From: Gnetum montanum
Lineage: Eukaryota; Streptophyta; Gnetopsida; Gnetales; Gnetaceae
NCBI GenBank assembly: GCA_015680685.1
Contig: MNCI01028787.1
Span: 111,937 to 175,936 of the forward strand
Direction of reading: 5' to 3'
Length of the DNA stretch: 64,000 nt
Positions 31,001 through 42,927 of the stretch are shown piece after piece. A program made the translations under genes and the position numbers. Each line of letters starts with the position of its first letter. The stretch's first letter is position 1. Under the pieces are notes generated by a model. It had not been told where the DNA came from. It saw nothing but the letters and a program-made list of their open reading frames with translations, and did not search any database.

Positions 31001-32330
31001 GAAACATGAAGACGAAGTCCTAGATCTTGTTGTGGATTATAAAAGCATAGTTATTGTACTCACCTTTGATATAATTATTGAGAATCTATCTAGTGGTCTT
31101 TTCTCTCTCTTTTAATGTGAGATCTCTACAAAGCCTTGATCAAGTAGAAGTCTTGAAGATATGCTGGTAAAACCTTATGCTTGTATGAAGTCGAGCTCAA
31201 TCATGGATCTTGATGCCATCCTTTATTGTCGATTCCTAATTATTGTACACTTTCTTAATGGAAATTCTCATCTCTTTCTTAGAATCTTCATAGGGCTTCT
31301 TAAGTAGGTGAATTATGTTTCCTACATTATGATATAATTATCCAAGTGCATTGATACCTTCTGTTTAGGAAAAATATTTGTTTGGATTCTTAACTTCAAC
31401 ATTTACATTTTCGTATTTTTTTTCTAGATTATTAAATTCTTTCTTGATCTATCATTGAATTCTTGGATAATGCCTTTTCCCACATTTCTTCTTGTTTCTG
31501 TCCTCCTCTTCAATGCATAGATTATGAGGTGCTTTTTGATTACCATACAACCATTATGACTGTTATCGTGACCTAAGTTAAGGATCATAACATAGGTTAT
31601 GATGTTTTGTACATGGAGTTTGGAAATGCTAGCATAGGAAGTAGTCAAGAAAGGATTTCCTGGATCACTAAGATTAAAAAAATTTGAATTTTGACACCTT
31701 AAAATGTAGTTGTGACCTATAGAATTGGATAAAGAAGGAGAAGAAACTGCAACTGAAAACCTTTAGGGTTGAGAAAATTGGCATTTAAGATGTCAAATTA
31801 TGTTTTGAACCTTACCTAATGATTAAGAGGAAAAAAAAGAAATCACAACTAAAATCTATTAGGACTTGGAAATTAGTATATGAGACTATGAGGTCATCAA
31901 AATTTGATTTGGACCTTCGATACATGATTAGTTATAGTTTCCCATCACTTGGAATTGAATAATTCACACACACACACATATTTATTTATTTACTAACATT
32001 TTTTATTTTCTATTTAGTGGCTTTTATGTGTGGGAATACTTATTCTCACAAAAATATATATTTTTTTTGATGGAGCTAGCATGGAGGAAGTGGGTAGTTA
32101 CACATTTAGAAATCCTTCACTATCTTTAGTAGTAGGGATCATGTCTTGTTGGCCTTTAACCAATATTGCATGGGGGTACTTTAGCCTAGTGAATGATGGA
32201 AATTGAGGTGGTATTTTAGTTAGCCTTGATATTAGATGTAAGAAATAAAAAATAAGTCCTACAAGTACATTTTATTTGGTTTTGGTTTGGTTTGGAAAAT
32301 ATTTTTATGAAAAAAAAGTAAACATCCCAA
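28100..32330. other. AT-rich DNA, no recognised gene
   Basis: The minus strand between 29600 and 28830 gives several partly open stretches (29573-29358, 29031-28834) that read like decayed protein (for example GCLYYISRRSFAMRINHLLKE), but I cannot place them in a family. At about 31740-31930 two diverged copies of a roughly 105-base phrase (CACAACTAAAATCTATTAGG-like) lie in tandem. A short CA run is at 31963-31977. Nothing else is supportable. Confidence 0.35.
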
Positions 32331-32626
32331 CTTTAACATTTAAACACTTAGAATTTGGTGGTAGCTTTCACAAATTTGGGGTTGGATGATGGTCGAATTT
32401 ATTTTGGATATTTTTGATCATTTAATATTATTTTTATATTATTTGATATTTGTTTGGCTATATGTTTAGTAATAAATCTTTGGATGTAATAAACCTAATG
32501 CATGGTTATTCAATTATGTGATGCATGATTCCAAAACCATTAAGTCAATATTTATAATTCATTTTCCTACTCAATCATGTGGAGTAATTTTTTCCTTTAT
32601 TTTTATCTTCCTTATAAGTTCTTGGT

Positions 32627-32649
32627 CCTCAAGTGGTATCATAGGCTTG
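32627..32649 (+). promoter_or_regulatory. Copia LTR end and primer-binding site for initiator tRNA-Met
   Basis: TGGTATCATAGGC (from 32634) matches TGGTATCAGAGC, the usual plant primer-binding site complementary to initiator tRNA-Met, with one or two changes. It is preceded by AAGTTCTTGGTCCTCA, nearly the same as the last 16 bases of the LTR at 37999-39125. It sits 38 bases before the gag start codon, in the right order for a Copia element. The rest of a 5' LTR is not recognisable upstream. Confidence 0.65.
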
Positions 32650-32686
32650 ATAGTCTCATTCTTGGTGCTTAACATTTTAAGAGTGA

Positions 32687-34440
32687 ATGATGGAAGGAAC
32701 ATCATCGACTAAGCCATCAATGTTTGATGGAATTGACTTCGCATACTGGTAGGCTAGAATGCAAGGATTCTTTGAATATATGGAGTTTGAGGTTTGGAAA
32801 TCTATTCTTGAAGGATACATGCCACCCATCACTAGCACCACAAGAACTACCAAGCTAAGAGGCAAATGGCCACAAGATGAAAAAGATAAGTTCATGTTTG
32901 ATTCAAAAGCAAAAAAAAAAAAAAAATTATTGTGCTTTGAGTAAATTTGAATTTAATAAAGTAGTTGGGTGCAAAACTGTGAAAGAGATTTGAATTTGAA
33001 GCTACGTCTATTGTTAAAAAATCTAAACTTCTAGTGTTACAAAGTGAGTATGATAAACTCAAAATGAAAGAAGGAGAGAACATCAAGGATTATTGTTCTA
33101 CAGTAAATGATCTAGTTGTAGCTATTTGAGGAATGGAAAATGATTTACCTAAAAGTGATGTGATTATTAAAATGATTAGAAATTTGTAGCCTAAGTTTAG
33201 ACCAAAAATTATAGCCATGGAGGAAATCATAGATTTCTCTGTTCTAAAATTCAAAGAACTTTAAAATATATTCATTTATTAGATGAATCTCATTAGTGAA
33301 GGTGTTATCAAAGAAAAGCCTATTATCCTCAAAAGTTCATTAAAGGAGAAGGAACCACCTAAACATGAAGTAAATAGTGAAGATGAATTAACTCTCTTGT
33401 CTATGAGAGTTCAAAGATTACTTGCATGAAAAGGCATGAGCTTCAACTAATCTAGCATCAAAGGTAAGGAAAGAGGTAAGAATTTTAAAAGTTTAAATCT
33501 TGATGCATCCTCTATAGAATGTTGGATTTGTAATGGTAGAGGCCATGTGGCCTCCAAATGTCCAAGTGTTGGCAAATTTACAAAGAAGTGAAGCTAATAT
33601 GAAAAAGAAAAATCTTTACACTAGCTAGGATGATGAACAAAGTGAAGAAGAAATGGATGATACCTCCACAAGGTAACATCTTATTCGTATGACCCTTGTT
33701 AATGAAGATCCAACAATGGAAATTAAAGAACCTAAAGGAACTATTGAGGAAAGGTATAACTTATTATGTAATGAAATTATATCCTTTCATAGTCTATACA
33801 TTAAATTGAAGAAGGCCTTAAATGATAAAGATTTAGAGTTATCCCAATTCAATCAAAATACTTGAATCTCTTATAAGAAAACTCATACCTACGGGCTAAG
33901 AATCAAAAACTAACATCCTCATGTGAGCAATACAAAGCTTATAAATGAAAAACTTGTTAAAGAAAAGGAGACCTTACAAATAGTTTTAGGACAACTAAGA
34001 GATTCACATGACAAAAGTGGATTAGAAAGTCATCAACAAAATGAGGCATCTTCAAGTACTTCATCTAAATGGGATTGCACTCCAAGCTTTGATCATCTTG
34101 CCTAAGTAAAAAAAAAAATTTAAGTGTTATTATTATGGTAAGTATGGGCATAAACACTTACATTTTCATTTAAAAATGAAACATTATCACATGAATACTT
34201 GGTCATACAATATGAATCCTCGATCTTATCTAAAGGTGCCTAGAAACAATACCTTGCAAGCTAGAAAAGTATGGAGGATGAAATAGAAGTAGGAGGAAGA
34301 AAGACCTTATACTCATGTTGTAAATCAAACCACAAAGAACTTCATAAAGGAAGATTAAACATATGGGCTACAAGATATTTGTATTGATTACAAAAGAGGA
34401 ACTTTGAAGAAAAAATCTCATTATAAATCTATGTGAATAT
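32687..34440 (+). pseudogene. Copia gag (UBN2 type) with zinc knuckle, decayed
   Basis: Starts at the first ATG after the primer site and reads KPSMFDGIDFAYW, a stop, then MEFEVWKSILEGYMPP, the standard opening of Copia gag. Around 33035-33240 it reads LQSEYDKLKMKEGENIKDY and further helix text. A canonical CCHC zinc knuckle CWICNGRGHVASKCPS is at about 33529-33576. A second, degraded knuckle (KCYYYGKYGHKH) is near 34125-34160, where Cys and His positions are lost. A poly(A) insertion at 32913-32927 and stops break the frame. Protease, integrase and reverse transcriptase, which should follow, are absent. Confidence 0.8.
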
Positions 34441-34593
34441 CACACCCTCTCAAGAAATAATGAGACATTCCAACATGAAGTTGGCATTTTTTTTGGGATG
34501 TCCCAATCTACGTTAAAATCCTTACAAGGGAATCAACTATATATACCCAATCATTTATTTTTCTCATTTTACCCTGCTCAAGCCTTAGACGTC

Positions 34594-35452
34594 TGATGAG
34601 TCATGGTCTGTCAGGCCTAGTTATCGGAGCCACGATATTGCAGCTGCGATATAGTGTACGCAATATCGAGGCCTGCATGCAATATCACGTACGCAATATC
34701 GTGGTTCTTGTGTGAGCCTATAAATAACAGGTGGCACACTTGGTTTTGGGCATTAGTTCTTGGTTTTGGAATTTCTTTTAAGTGTTTAGTTTTAAGTAGT
34801 TCTTCTCTCAACCCTTCTCTCCCAATGCATGCCTGCAGTGTGGTGATTGTAATTGTACGGCATCCTTATTCGAGTGTGACGTACTTGGACATGCACATGA
34901 CCAGAAATAAAGATCGAGATTACTTCATCATTGCGGCATTCACTTAGTTTAATTATTTAATTTTTATTATTATTTACTGCTTTCTTAATTAATATCTCTC
35001 TACCTGTATCTCCTAGTAACGCAGAATGAGTATGACTTGATCACGAGCATTTAAGTGTGACTACTTGGTAACCCAGTAGCGTACCTAGGATCTATGCTTG
35101 GTAATCCCAGTGGTAGTTGTGCACGAGGTCCAAGATGTGTATGAATGATTAATGGATGGATGCTCATTGCACTTATGCTAGTTTAGATTCTCTCTCTCTC
35201 TCTCCTATTTTAGTTAATATTATTTTCCATCATATCCAGGAGTAGCGTTAGTATAGGAACACATCATACACCTCACTCTGGACTAAACCATACGTGACAA
35301 GTTAATACTAGTCTAGGTGGGAAGACAACGAACTGCAACCTATGAGTAACTGTCTAGATACTACAGCTAGCCCGTCTATGGAGTTCGACCGGATCATGCA
35401 TGAAACACTCGTATTTGTATGGTTGAGTGTAGGGGTACCTCGCCACTCATCA
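34594..35452 (+). mobile_element. Lone LTR (859 bp) of the TGATGAGT family
   Basis: Starts TGATGAGTCATGG and ends CGCCACTCATCA. It shares with the LTR at 43970 the block CTGGACTAAACCATACGTGA and the terminal GTATGGTTGAGTGTAGGGGT followed by ACCTCG. A TATA box (TATAAATA, 34719-34726) lies 125 bases from the start. Upstream of it a 12-bp inverted repeat, CCACGATATTGC (34630-34641) and GCAATATCGTGG (34693-34704), encloses further GATATC-like phrases. The flanks are ACGTC and ATGTG, not a clean duplication. It interrupts the Copia element between gag and its 3' region. Confidence 0.8.
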
Positions 35453-35479
35453 ATGTGCTAGTGCAATCAACTAGGGCCT

Positions 35480-37600
35480 CTTCCTAGTTGCATTTTGAGT
35501 CCATTTCCACTCAAATACATGGCACACAAGGAGATTGGTATGTTAAGGACACCTCTTTGTAAGGGTAAAAGCACAAGAGGAGCTTCTATGAGCAAGATAC
35601 ATAGTTATCAATCTCAATTTCATTCTATAGATGCTTACCATTGGTTTGAAATAACTCATTCAATCTCCATTGTCTTTGAAAGGAGTCTTAATATTTAACA
35701 ACATTGTCAAAAGAAGTTAATGGCATTTTTTCAAGCAATTGGTTAGGCTTTAACTATTTCTATGACTTATTATGTACCTGAGATTTTGATTAGATAATTC
35801 TATTATAATATTGCAATTTCTAATGCTCTTGTTAGGGCTTTCACATTTATTATTGGGGGTATTGTTATTGAGGTTTCACTTCAAGTGGTGAATGCTTTAC
35901 TTAGATTTCAAGCTCCAAAGTGCATGAGGTTACTATACATTCTATGAATGATATTTTTACCAATGGTATGATTCTAGTTTCTCATGATGAATTTTGTGAT
36001 GCCATTTTTGGTAATTCTCTATCTTTTCACATTTATTATTGGGGGTATTGTTATTGAGGTTTCACTTCAAGTGGTGAATGCTTTACTTAGATTTCAAGCT
36101 CCAAAGTGCATGAGGTTACTATACATTCTATGAATGATATTTTTACCAATGGTATGATTCTAGTTTCTCATGATGAATTTTGTGATGCCATTTTTGGTAA
36201 TTCTCTATCTTTGAGAAGTGGGAAAGTATATAATATTGCAATTTCTAATGCTGTTGTTAAGGCTTTCACATCTATTATTGGGGGTATTGTTATTGAGGTT
36301 TCACCTCAAGTGGTGAATGCTTTACTTGGGATTTCAAGCTTCGAAGTGCATGAGGTTACTATACATTCTATGAATGATATTTTTACCAATGGTCTGATTC
36401 TAGTTTCTCATGATGAATTTTGTGATGTCATTTTTGGTAATTCTCTATCTTTGAGAAGTGGGAAAGTATATAGGCATCAAATTTCCTAGGATGCTCCCAC
36501 TCTCTTGCTCATTATCTTGTATAACATTATTGTAAAAGGGGAAAGCTATACTTATTTGTTGCTAGCACAATCCTTTATCCTATATTGTATTCTAACTAGG
36601 TAGCCACTAGATTTGGGACACATTCTTTACAGGGACATGCTAGGCTTTTTTTTTTTTTACTAGAGAAAGAGTTTATGGACACCTTCTCCTTATTAACTTA
36701 TTGCTTTTCAAGCAAGTGTCCCTATTCCTAACATGCTTCTTCTTAAAGAGAAGATAAGTCTTGTAGAATTTTCAAAGAAAAGGAGCACCACACTTGCTGA
36801 TTTTGAAGTCCTAGCTTCTCCACCTCAGAAGGGAAGAAGGAAACATGCATCATCTCCACCTAGGGCCTCTTCTCAGCTCAAGAGGTCTAAATCTATAAGT
36901 TCTTAGGCAAAGTCTACCATAAAGAAGGTCCTAAAATCCTTTACCAAAACATTTGGGATGATTGGATGAAATCTTTCTTACATGCATGAGAGAATGGATG
37001 CAACAGGCCTTTCAACTCCTTTAGATGGTTAGCAATTTGAGGAGATTACTACTTCTCATTGGTCAGATAATGATGAAGACATTCTAACCCCAACTAGAAA
37101 TTTACAAAAACTGGGCCATCTTAATTGTATGATTTAGGAAATGCATCTGATTCTGTGGATCTTGTTGCACCACTTGCATGTGTCAAGGGGGAGTCTATTC
37201 CTCATTTCGAGTAGCTTGGATCAAGTCTATATGTACAAGAGGATGCTCCTTAATCTTTTGAGTAGCATGCAATGGAGAGCATTTTTGGTACCATAGCTCA
37301 TTGGGAGCAAGCTACTCTTAAAACTTACTAGAGGAAGGGTACTTCTTCATCTCCCCAGCATGCTCCATCTCATCCCCCTTTATCACCATGATTTCAGGTA
37401 AAGCTTCATTTCTAAAGAGATCCTATCATAGTATCTTCTTCTTTTGATGATGAGCAGCAGGTCTCCAACTCCAACATCAACAACAATGATGATGATGAGG
37501 AGATTTACTGATCCACTCATGCAACTTCTAGCTTTGATGAGGATGATGATGATACAGAGGTTAGTGGATAGAGGCTATGCATGAGCCCCTTCTTTTGGGT
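35480..37600 (+). pseudogene. Copia-element 3' coding region with internal tandem duplication
   Basis: The plus strand reads text such as ERSLNI, YYVPEILI, GGIVIEVSPQVVNALLGI and HDEFCDVIFGNSLSLRSGKV. It resembles a helical domain common in plant LTR elements and annotated as putative plant transposon protein. After 36480 it continues (KRSKSISS, KKVLKSFTKTFG) with stops, then an acidic Asp/Asn-rich end near 37470-37560. A segment is repeated three times (35842-36489). A polypurine tract and LTR follow, so this is the last coding part of the element. Its role is unknown, and the family label is by resemblance only. Confidence 0.5.
35842..36489 (+). repeat. Three tandem copies of a coding segment (about 186, 239 and 223 bp)
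   Basis: Copies begin CACATTTATTATTGGGGG at 35842 and 36028, and CACATCTATTATTGGGGG at 36267. The first copy lacks the last 50 or so bases. The middle and last copies keep frame together (36106-36489 is open), and substitutions between them are few, so duplication is recent relative to the decay around it. Confidence 0.9.
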
Positions 37601-37984
37601 GATGTCCAAAAAGAGGGAGAATTTTTGTGGCTATGTGCATACTTGTGGAGATACAGTTGTATCATTTGGACAATTAAACATGTTATCATGCTATGTGCAG
37701 TTTTTATTTGGTATATCTTGGGCATAGGTTGTGATATGTATATTAGCTATATATGAGAGTATGGTTTATGCTTGCATTATGTTTTATGGATAGATGAACA
37801 GATATGGATAGGGGTAGTTCTTTATGTTTCCATTTTCTTGTGTTTCCCTCTCGTGATTTTATCTAATAGATATGTGCTTGTGTAATGCTTCATCTTATGT
37901 CCCTTTACCTTTCTTGTTGCCATAGGATTATTGATGAATATATACAATTGTGCTAACCCATTTTCTCAAGTTTTGGACATCACC

Positions 37985-37997
37985 AAAAAGGGCGAGA
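37985..37997 (+). promoter_or_regulatory. Polypurine tract of the Copia element
   Basis: AAAAAGGGCGAGA directly precedes the LTR start at 37999. This position and composition are standard for plus-strand priming in Copia elements. One C interrupts the purine run. Confidence 0.7.
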
Positions 37998-37998
37998 T

Positions 37999-39125
37999 TA
38001 TTGACCTTTTGGTATGTTAAAGCTTTAAAAAATGGAGAATGTGGAAAATGTGTTCATAGGGTCTTGCAAGTCTAAAAAAGAACATGATGAGATTGAGACA
38101 AGAGAATATTGGTGTAAAGACAAGCACTCCATGAAAATGAGACAAGAGGCTAGATGAAGAAATCATGTTTTAGATAAGAGCTTTATGGTGTCAAAATACT
38201 AAGAGTAAGATGAGAGCTGAGTTGAGATGACAAAAAGTCTCAACCGATATGGAAGATTTCAAGGATGCATGAAGTCAAATGAAGATGTTTTGGTATCTAC
38301 TTAGACATCCCAAAAGATCAACAGATGTCCCAAAGGTGAAGGATCAGTAAAACAACAAACATCCCAGCTAGGATGTCTCAAGTGAGATGTCCCAATTTCC
38401 AGTGGGATGTTCCACCTATAAGTGACCAATTTTGAGTGAGACGTTCCAAGCTCAAATAGGACGTCCCAACTAGCCATTTCCTAACCATTGCACAAATTCA
38501 AAGGGTTATTTAGAAAGTAAAAGGCTATAAAATATAATGGAATTCTTGTGAAAAGGATAAACACTATTCATGTGATTATTACATCATTGTTGACATCGAG
38601 TGAATTTATTTTGTTCCTCAATTCTTTATCATTTATGAACTGTTTTGCAAGAGCTTTAAAGTAAGGAACTTCTAAAGCTTAGTTACATTCTCTCCTTGAT
38701 TATTTTTCTCTTTTTGTAAGCCTTGCAGGGTTGATGTCCTTCTTGTGAGAAGGCATCTTATAAGCTTGTTGGGACCTTGCGGGGTTGAGTGTGTTTCTAT
38801 CGAGAAAACAATCTATGTGGAGTTCACATCATTGTAAAGGTTGTGGGATCCTTGAAACCACATTTTGAGTTTGTTGGGACCTTGTAGGATTGAGTGTATT
38901 TCCAGTGAGAAAACACTCCATGTAGAACTCAACCTTTGTAAAGGTTGTGATGCCCTTTAAACCACTATTTAAAGGAACAAAGTTTGGAGGTGTGCAAGGA
39001 TTCTACCCTCTGAGTGTGGATGTACCCAAGTTAGGAAACCACATAAATTTGAGTGTGGTTTTGGTTGTCTTGGTTGTGTGAATTTGTGAACTTATTCAAC
39101 CCCCCTTCTAAGTTCTCGGTCCTCA
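37999..39125 (+). mobile_element. 3' LTR of the Copia element (1,127 bp)
   Basis: Starts TATTGACCTTTTGG, a probable mutation of TGTTGACC, and ends TCTCGGTCCTCA. A relative is at 22462-23527. The upstream third holds many copies of GATGTCCCA and its reverse TGGGACATC-like forms (about 38300-38470). The second half contains duplicated GACCTTGCGGGGTTGAGTG-type blocks (38770 and 38880), each followed by GAGAAAACA and GTAAAGGTTGTG. The last 16 bases recur before the primer-binding site at 32634. Confidence 0.75.
38770..38960. repeat. About 110-bp tandem duplication in the Copia LTR
   Basis: Two units begin TTGTTGGGACCTTGYRGG (38768 and 38877) and each contains TTGAGTGTRTTTC, GAGAAAACA and TTGTAAAGGTTGTG. 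The copy at 22462-23527 has the same two-unit pattern, so the duplication is ancestral. Confidence 0.75.
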
Positions 39126-39129
39126 CTTG

Positions 39130-41560
39130 GGAGACTAACAACCTAGAAACTAGCATTGTACTACGAAAACTGGAAATCCTTAAACCAACGTTGAAGACTT
39201 TGCTAGCAAGAGAATGGAACTAGGGGAAGAGAAAGTGATTGCACCCTTTTGAGTGGAGTAGGCCTAGCCAAATCATGTTAAAATTCAATATGTTCATTCC
39301 ATATTTTTTTAATACTTTTCGCTTATAGTTCATTGTATACATATAAATTTGAAAGTCCATACATTCTTTTTCTATTATATAAGAGTATTGAGAATTGTTT
39401 ATTTGATTAATACTTGGTGTGTGAAATAGATTTATTATTTTTATTACCCATCCTATCCATCCTTGCAACCACCTCCACAACCCCATACCCTCCTCCTTCC
39501 CCCACCACCACTCCTCCCTACCCCCAAATTCAATTCACAATAATCACTCTACAAAAATAAGAAAAACTAATAAGAAACTAGCTCGTAGACTATTAGTAAT
39601 ATAACTACAACATAGTAGCTTAAAAGGGAATTATAATGCTAGATTCGATTAGGAGGAATGAAGGAAAGCGCAAAGGACAAAGCATACTTGAGATAGAAAT
39701 AGACACACATCTTTATATATAAATTTAAATTAGGTAAACATAAGTAGAAAGTGTAAACTAGGTATAAATTGGATGTTAAAAATAAAGAAAAACTAGAGAT
39801 AAATAATAGTTTACAAAAACTTTTCAACAATAGTTAAAAATGATTATTGCATAATTAATTAAAAAAAAGTTGTAAGGCAAACACAAATAAAAAGTCCTAC
39901 TACAATTACCTGAGATAACTTAAGTGTGGCAATTTGCCTATCCTTGACTCACATTATTTGTGTTGCTTTAATAGTAGACTATAATCATTCATAAGTTAGG
40001 CTTTTGTAAGGTTTGCTATGTGCACTCTATTAAATATAGATGTAATGCTTGAATAAATTTTGCATGTGACCACAATATTAATAGGTTGCATGTTGAAAAA
40101 CATATTTATAATTTTAACAATGTTGTAATTAATAAGTGGTCACAGGTGTTACCCTAGTAGTAAAACCTTTGATATAGAAATCTTAGGTTATAAGGTCAAG
40201 TCTAATAAGTAGTGTAGAGTATCTAATTTATTTAATTACCTCATGCATATAATTAAATAAATTTAATTCTACTTTCAATAAGTGTGGATATGTGAAGCAA
40301 GTTGTGTTAGATGATTTTGGAACAAGTGAGTTCACATAGTTCGAGTCTAATTGTTGCAATACAATGTTACATATTAGTGATACCATGTAACAACATCATA
40401 AACTTGCAATAAATTAGTTGCATAAGTTTATTGTTTGAGTTGTTAGTTGCACATATAATTGGGAACGTATCATCATCCTAGCCTTATCTCAACAATGTAA
40501 TGTCAACTATCCATTTTACAATGTTGTGATTATTAAGTGAGACCATGTGAAGCAAACCCTATTAGATAATTTTAGAAGAAGTGTATTAACATGGCCCCTG
40601 CATTGAAAGGTTAAATATTGAGGACACTACTACATAACTCCATGTAATTAACTTGAAATCAATAGTTGAATGAGCTTACTATTGAGTTGTTAGTTGAGCA
40701 CATATAATTAGAAACTTATAACATTTGAAGTAGAGGTCCTTTAATGACAAGGTCATAAGTTGGGGAATGCCCAAGGTAACGTAGGGGTCCATCCCTATGC
40801 AACATGCCCAAAAAATCGATCGTAGGTAATTTTTATTGATTCTTACTTCCAATGCTTTAATCATGTTTTAAAAAATCTAAAACAATATTCTAATAAAGCT
40901 CAAGAAAACACTTCCCTCTAAATTAGTGAGGGGTTTAGTGAAAATTACATATATCACCTGTATTGGAATTTCTTTAACAAAATGTATTCATAACTTAATG
41001 TTGCTCGTAAGAATTAAACTTTAACCTAACTTTTTTATGTCAAACCTCTTACTACTATGCCTCATTGCACATTCATTAATTAATCTAAATGATAGACAAA
41101 TTAAACAACTTACAAGTTTAAACAATGAATCCTCAACTTCCCAGAACTATTAGTTTAGAAACCAAAGAGCAATAAAGGTAAAGTAACTTTTGAAGTCCGT
41201 AGGTTGTACGAACCGGCAAGCTTGGGTATTTCCATGAATGCCATAATGCCATGCCTCATGCATCTTTATAACCACCTTATCTCATTTAGGATCACCGAAT
41301 AAAAAGTAGTTTCTTCCTTTTACTCCATATACATGCAACTCCAAAACGGATTAAAGCTCAGGCAGAGATTCCTTTATATGCCCGAGAAGCTCATGATCAA
41401 TCCAAGTTACTGCACTTCCGTATACAAAACAACTTGCAGAACAAATTGCAACATTTATGTAACCTAAATAAAAAATAATGCGTATCACTAACTGTGTAGT
41501 TTTATTTCCTTGCATAGTAAATAATGCTTATTATTATGCCGATGCAATTGCTTTCAAAGG
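39130..41560. other. Intergenic DNA with a SINE-like trace and a duplicated segment
   Basis: No gene. A C-rich run (39468-39530, CCACC/CCTCC phrases) and otherwise AT-rich DNA. A plus-strand tRNA-like stretch is at 40139-40210 (GGTGTTACCCTAGTAGTAAAACC then AGGTCAAGTCTAAT). A segment at about 40276-40460 recurs in diverged form at about 40532-40712, sharing CATGTGAAGCAA-like text and GAGTTGTTAGTTG. Confidence 0.4.
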
Positions 41561-42196
41561 AATCAACCGTCAACTAATAAAGCTGCCAGAGAGGCGCGTA
41601 GCAGAGCAAGTTTGTGAGAGAACGTGAAAGCACGGTCCTGCCTGCAGAATAAGGCAAAGCCAGAGGCAGCCAGCCCCTAAAAAACAATGGTGTTTAGGCA
41701 AAGTATTCTCACTTTCTTGGCAGAAAAAAAAAACGAAAAGACATTGGTGAATTCAGTGTGTAATCACATCACCGAAACAGGCAAAACGGATGCAAGCCAG
41801 GCGATGTAAAGTTGCAGAGATGCAAAAATTAAAGAAAGAAAAAGAAAGCCCGAAAGAAACTGATCATCACTTTGAATTTCAAGGAAGGAAAAATGCAGAG
41901 ACATGGACCACGCACCAACGCAGCTGCTCTTGGGTAACCACCAGTCAGTCCTTTTGTGTTTTTCTGACTCGATTGCGATTGCATCCCAGAACCAGGCCAT
42001 TAAAAGAATATACCGTATCAATCATACATATCGCCTCCACCGACCAACATAACTGAACCATACCATAACATCATATCCCATCCATTATATCATCTCCAAG
42101 ACAAGACTGCACTGAATCCGGATCCGAATCGTCCCAATAATTATCCCAATAAAATTGCCCTCCTTCCTTTCCTTTCCATCCCTTTGCATAAGCCGT

Positions 42197-42203
42197 TATA
42201 TAG
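42197..42203 (+). promoter_or_regulatory. TATA box of the small-protein gene
   Basis: TATATAG within GCCGTTATATAGCCAAAGG, in a GC-rich segment 730 bases upstream of the start codon at 42928. A transcript starting near 42230 would have a long leader. GTGAGT at 42368 after CCGGTGTCCG is a good intron donor, and acceptors such as CAATCTGCAG (42513) or AAAATCTCAG (42748) are available, so a leader intron is likely. Confidence 0.5.
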
Positions 42204-42444
42204 CCAAAGGGCAAGAGCAAGAGCAAAAGAGAGGAGAATTCTTGCAAACAGAAGCAGTTAAATCTGCATTCAAGGCCAATATCCTTTGGATAATGACTGG
42301 CATTTCTGAGCTCTGAAAAAGCTCTGAAATGGTTGAGAATCGTCCTGCAGGATTGACCCGGTGTCCGGTGAGTTAATTGTTATGTTTGTTTTTGCTGCTG
42401 CTTCTTTTTCTTTTGTTTTTCACAGTAATGCAGCCACAGTGTCT

Positions 42445-42464
42445 GTCTCTCTCTCTCTCTCTCT
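42445..42464. repeat. (CT)n microsatellite in the leader of the small-protein gene
   Basis: Ten CT units, inside the proposed leader intron. Confidence 0.9.
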
Positions 42465-42669
42465 GGTTTTCTCTGCCGCACCTTCTGATGAACATATTCC
42501 CCCAATCTGCAGCAAAGCAAAGCAACTCAACTCATTGAACGATAATGATGTCTCGGGTATTCGCTGTTGTTGTTGGAAATTTGTTTGTTGCTGTGTCTGT
42601 CTGTCTTTGTCTCTGCACGTTGCTGCAGCAGCGGCCTGACCGGATTCTGATGCATTTGGTGTATGTTTT

Positions 42670-42915
42670 GAGCCAATATTCATTCATTTAAGCCCCATCC
42701 AACCAAACCCAAGCATCCATCCTCATTCCTCACCCACAAAAATCTCAGCAGCAGCAGCAGCAGCACAGGGGCAACACCAATCATCCTCTGCATTTCGTCT
42801 GCCGTTCTGAGACAAATTTCATTCATTTAAGCTCCACCCAGCCAGGACAAAGCATCCTAAACGTCAGCCACAGCACTGGGGCAACATACCAACCATCCTC
42901 TGCATTTCTGCAATC
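42670..42915 (+). repeat. Duplicated leader segment (about 138-bp spacing)
   Basis: ATTCATTTAAGCYCCAYCCA, AAGCATCC and GGGGCAACAY-ACCAAYCATCC, then TCTGCATTTC, occur in the same order twice, at about 42680-42801 and 42818-42909. The first copy also contains six CAG units. The second runs to the start codon region. Confidence 0.8.
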
Positions 42916-42927
42916 CATCACTCAATC

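Noticed and set aside
42361-42683. Open frames in the leader of the small gene
   Set aside because: They are produced by CT and CTG-like repeats and lie in the proposed leader intron.
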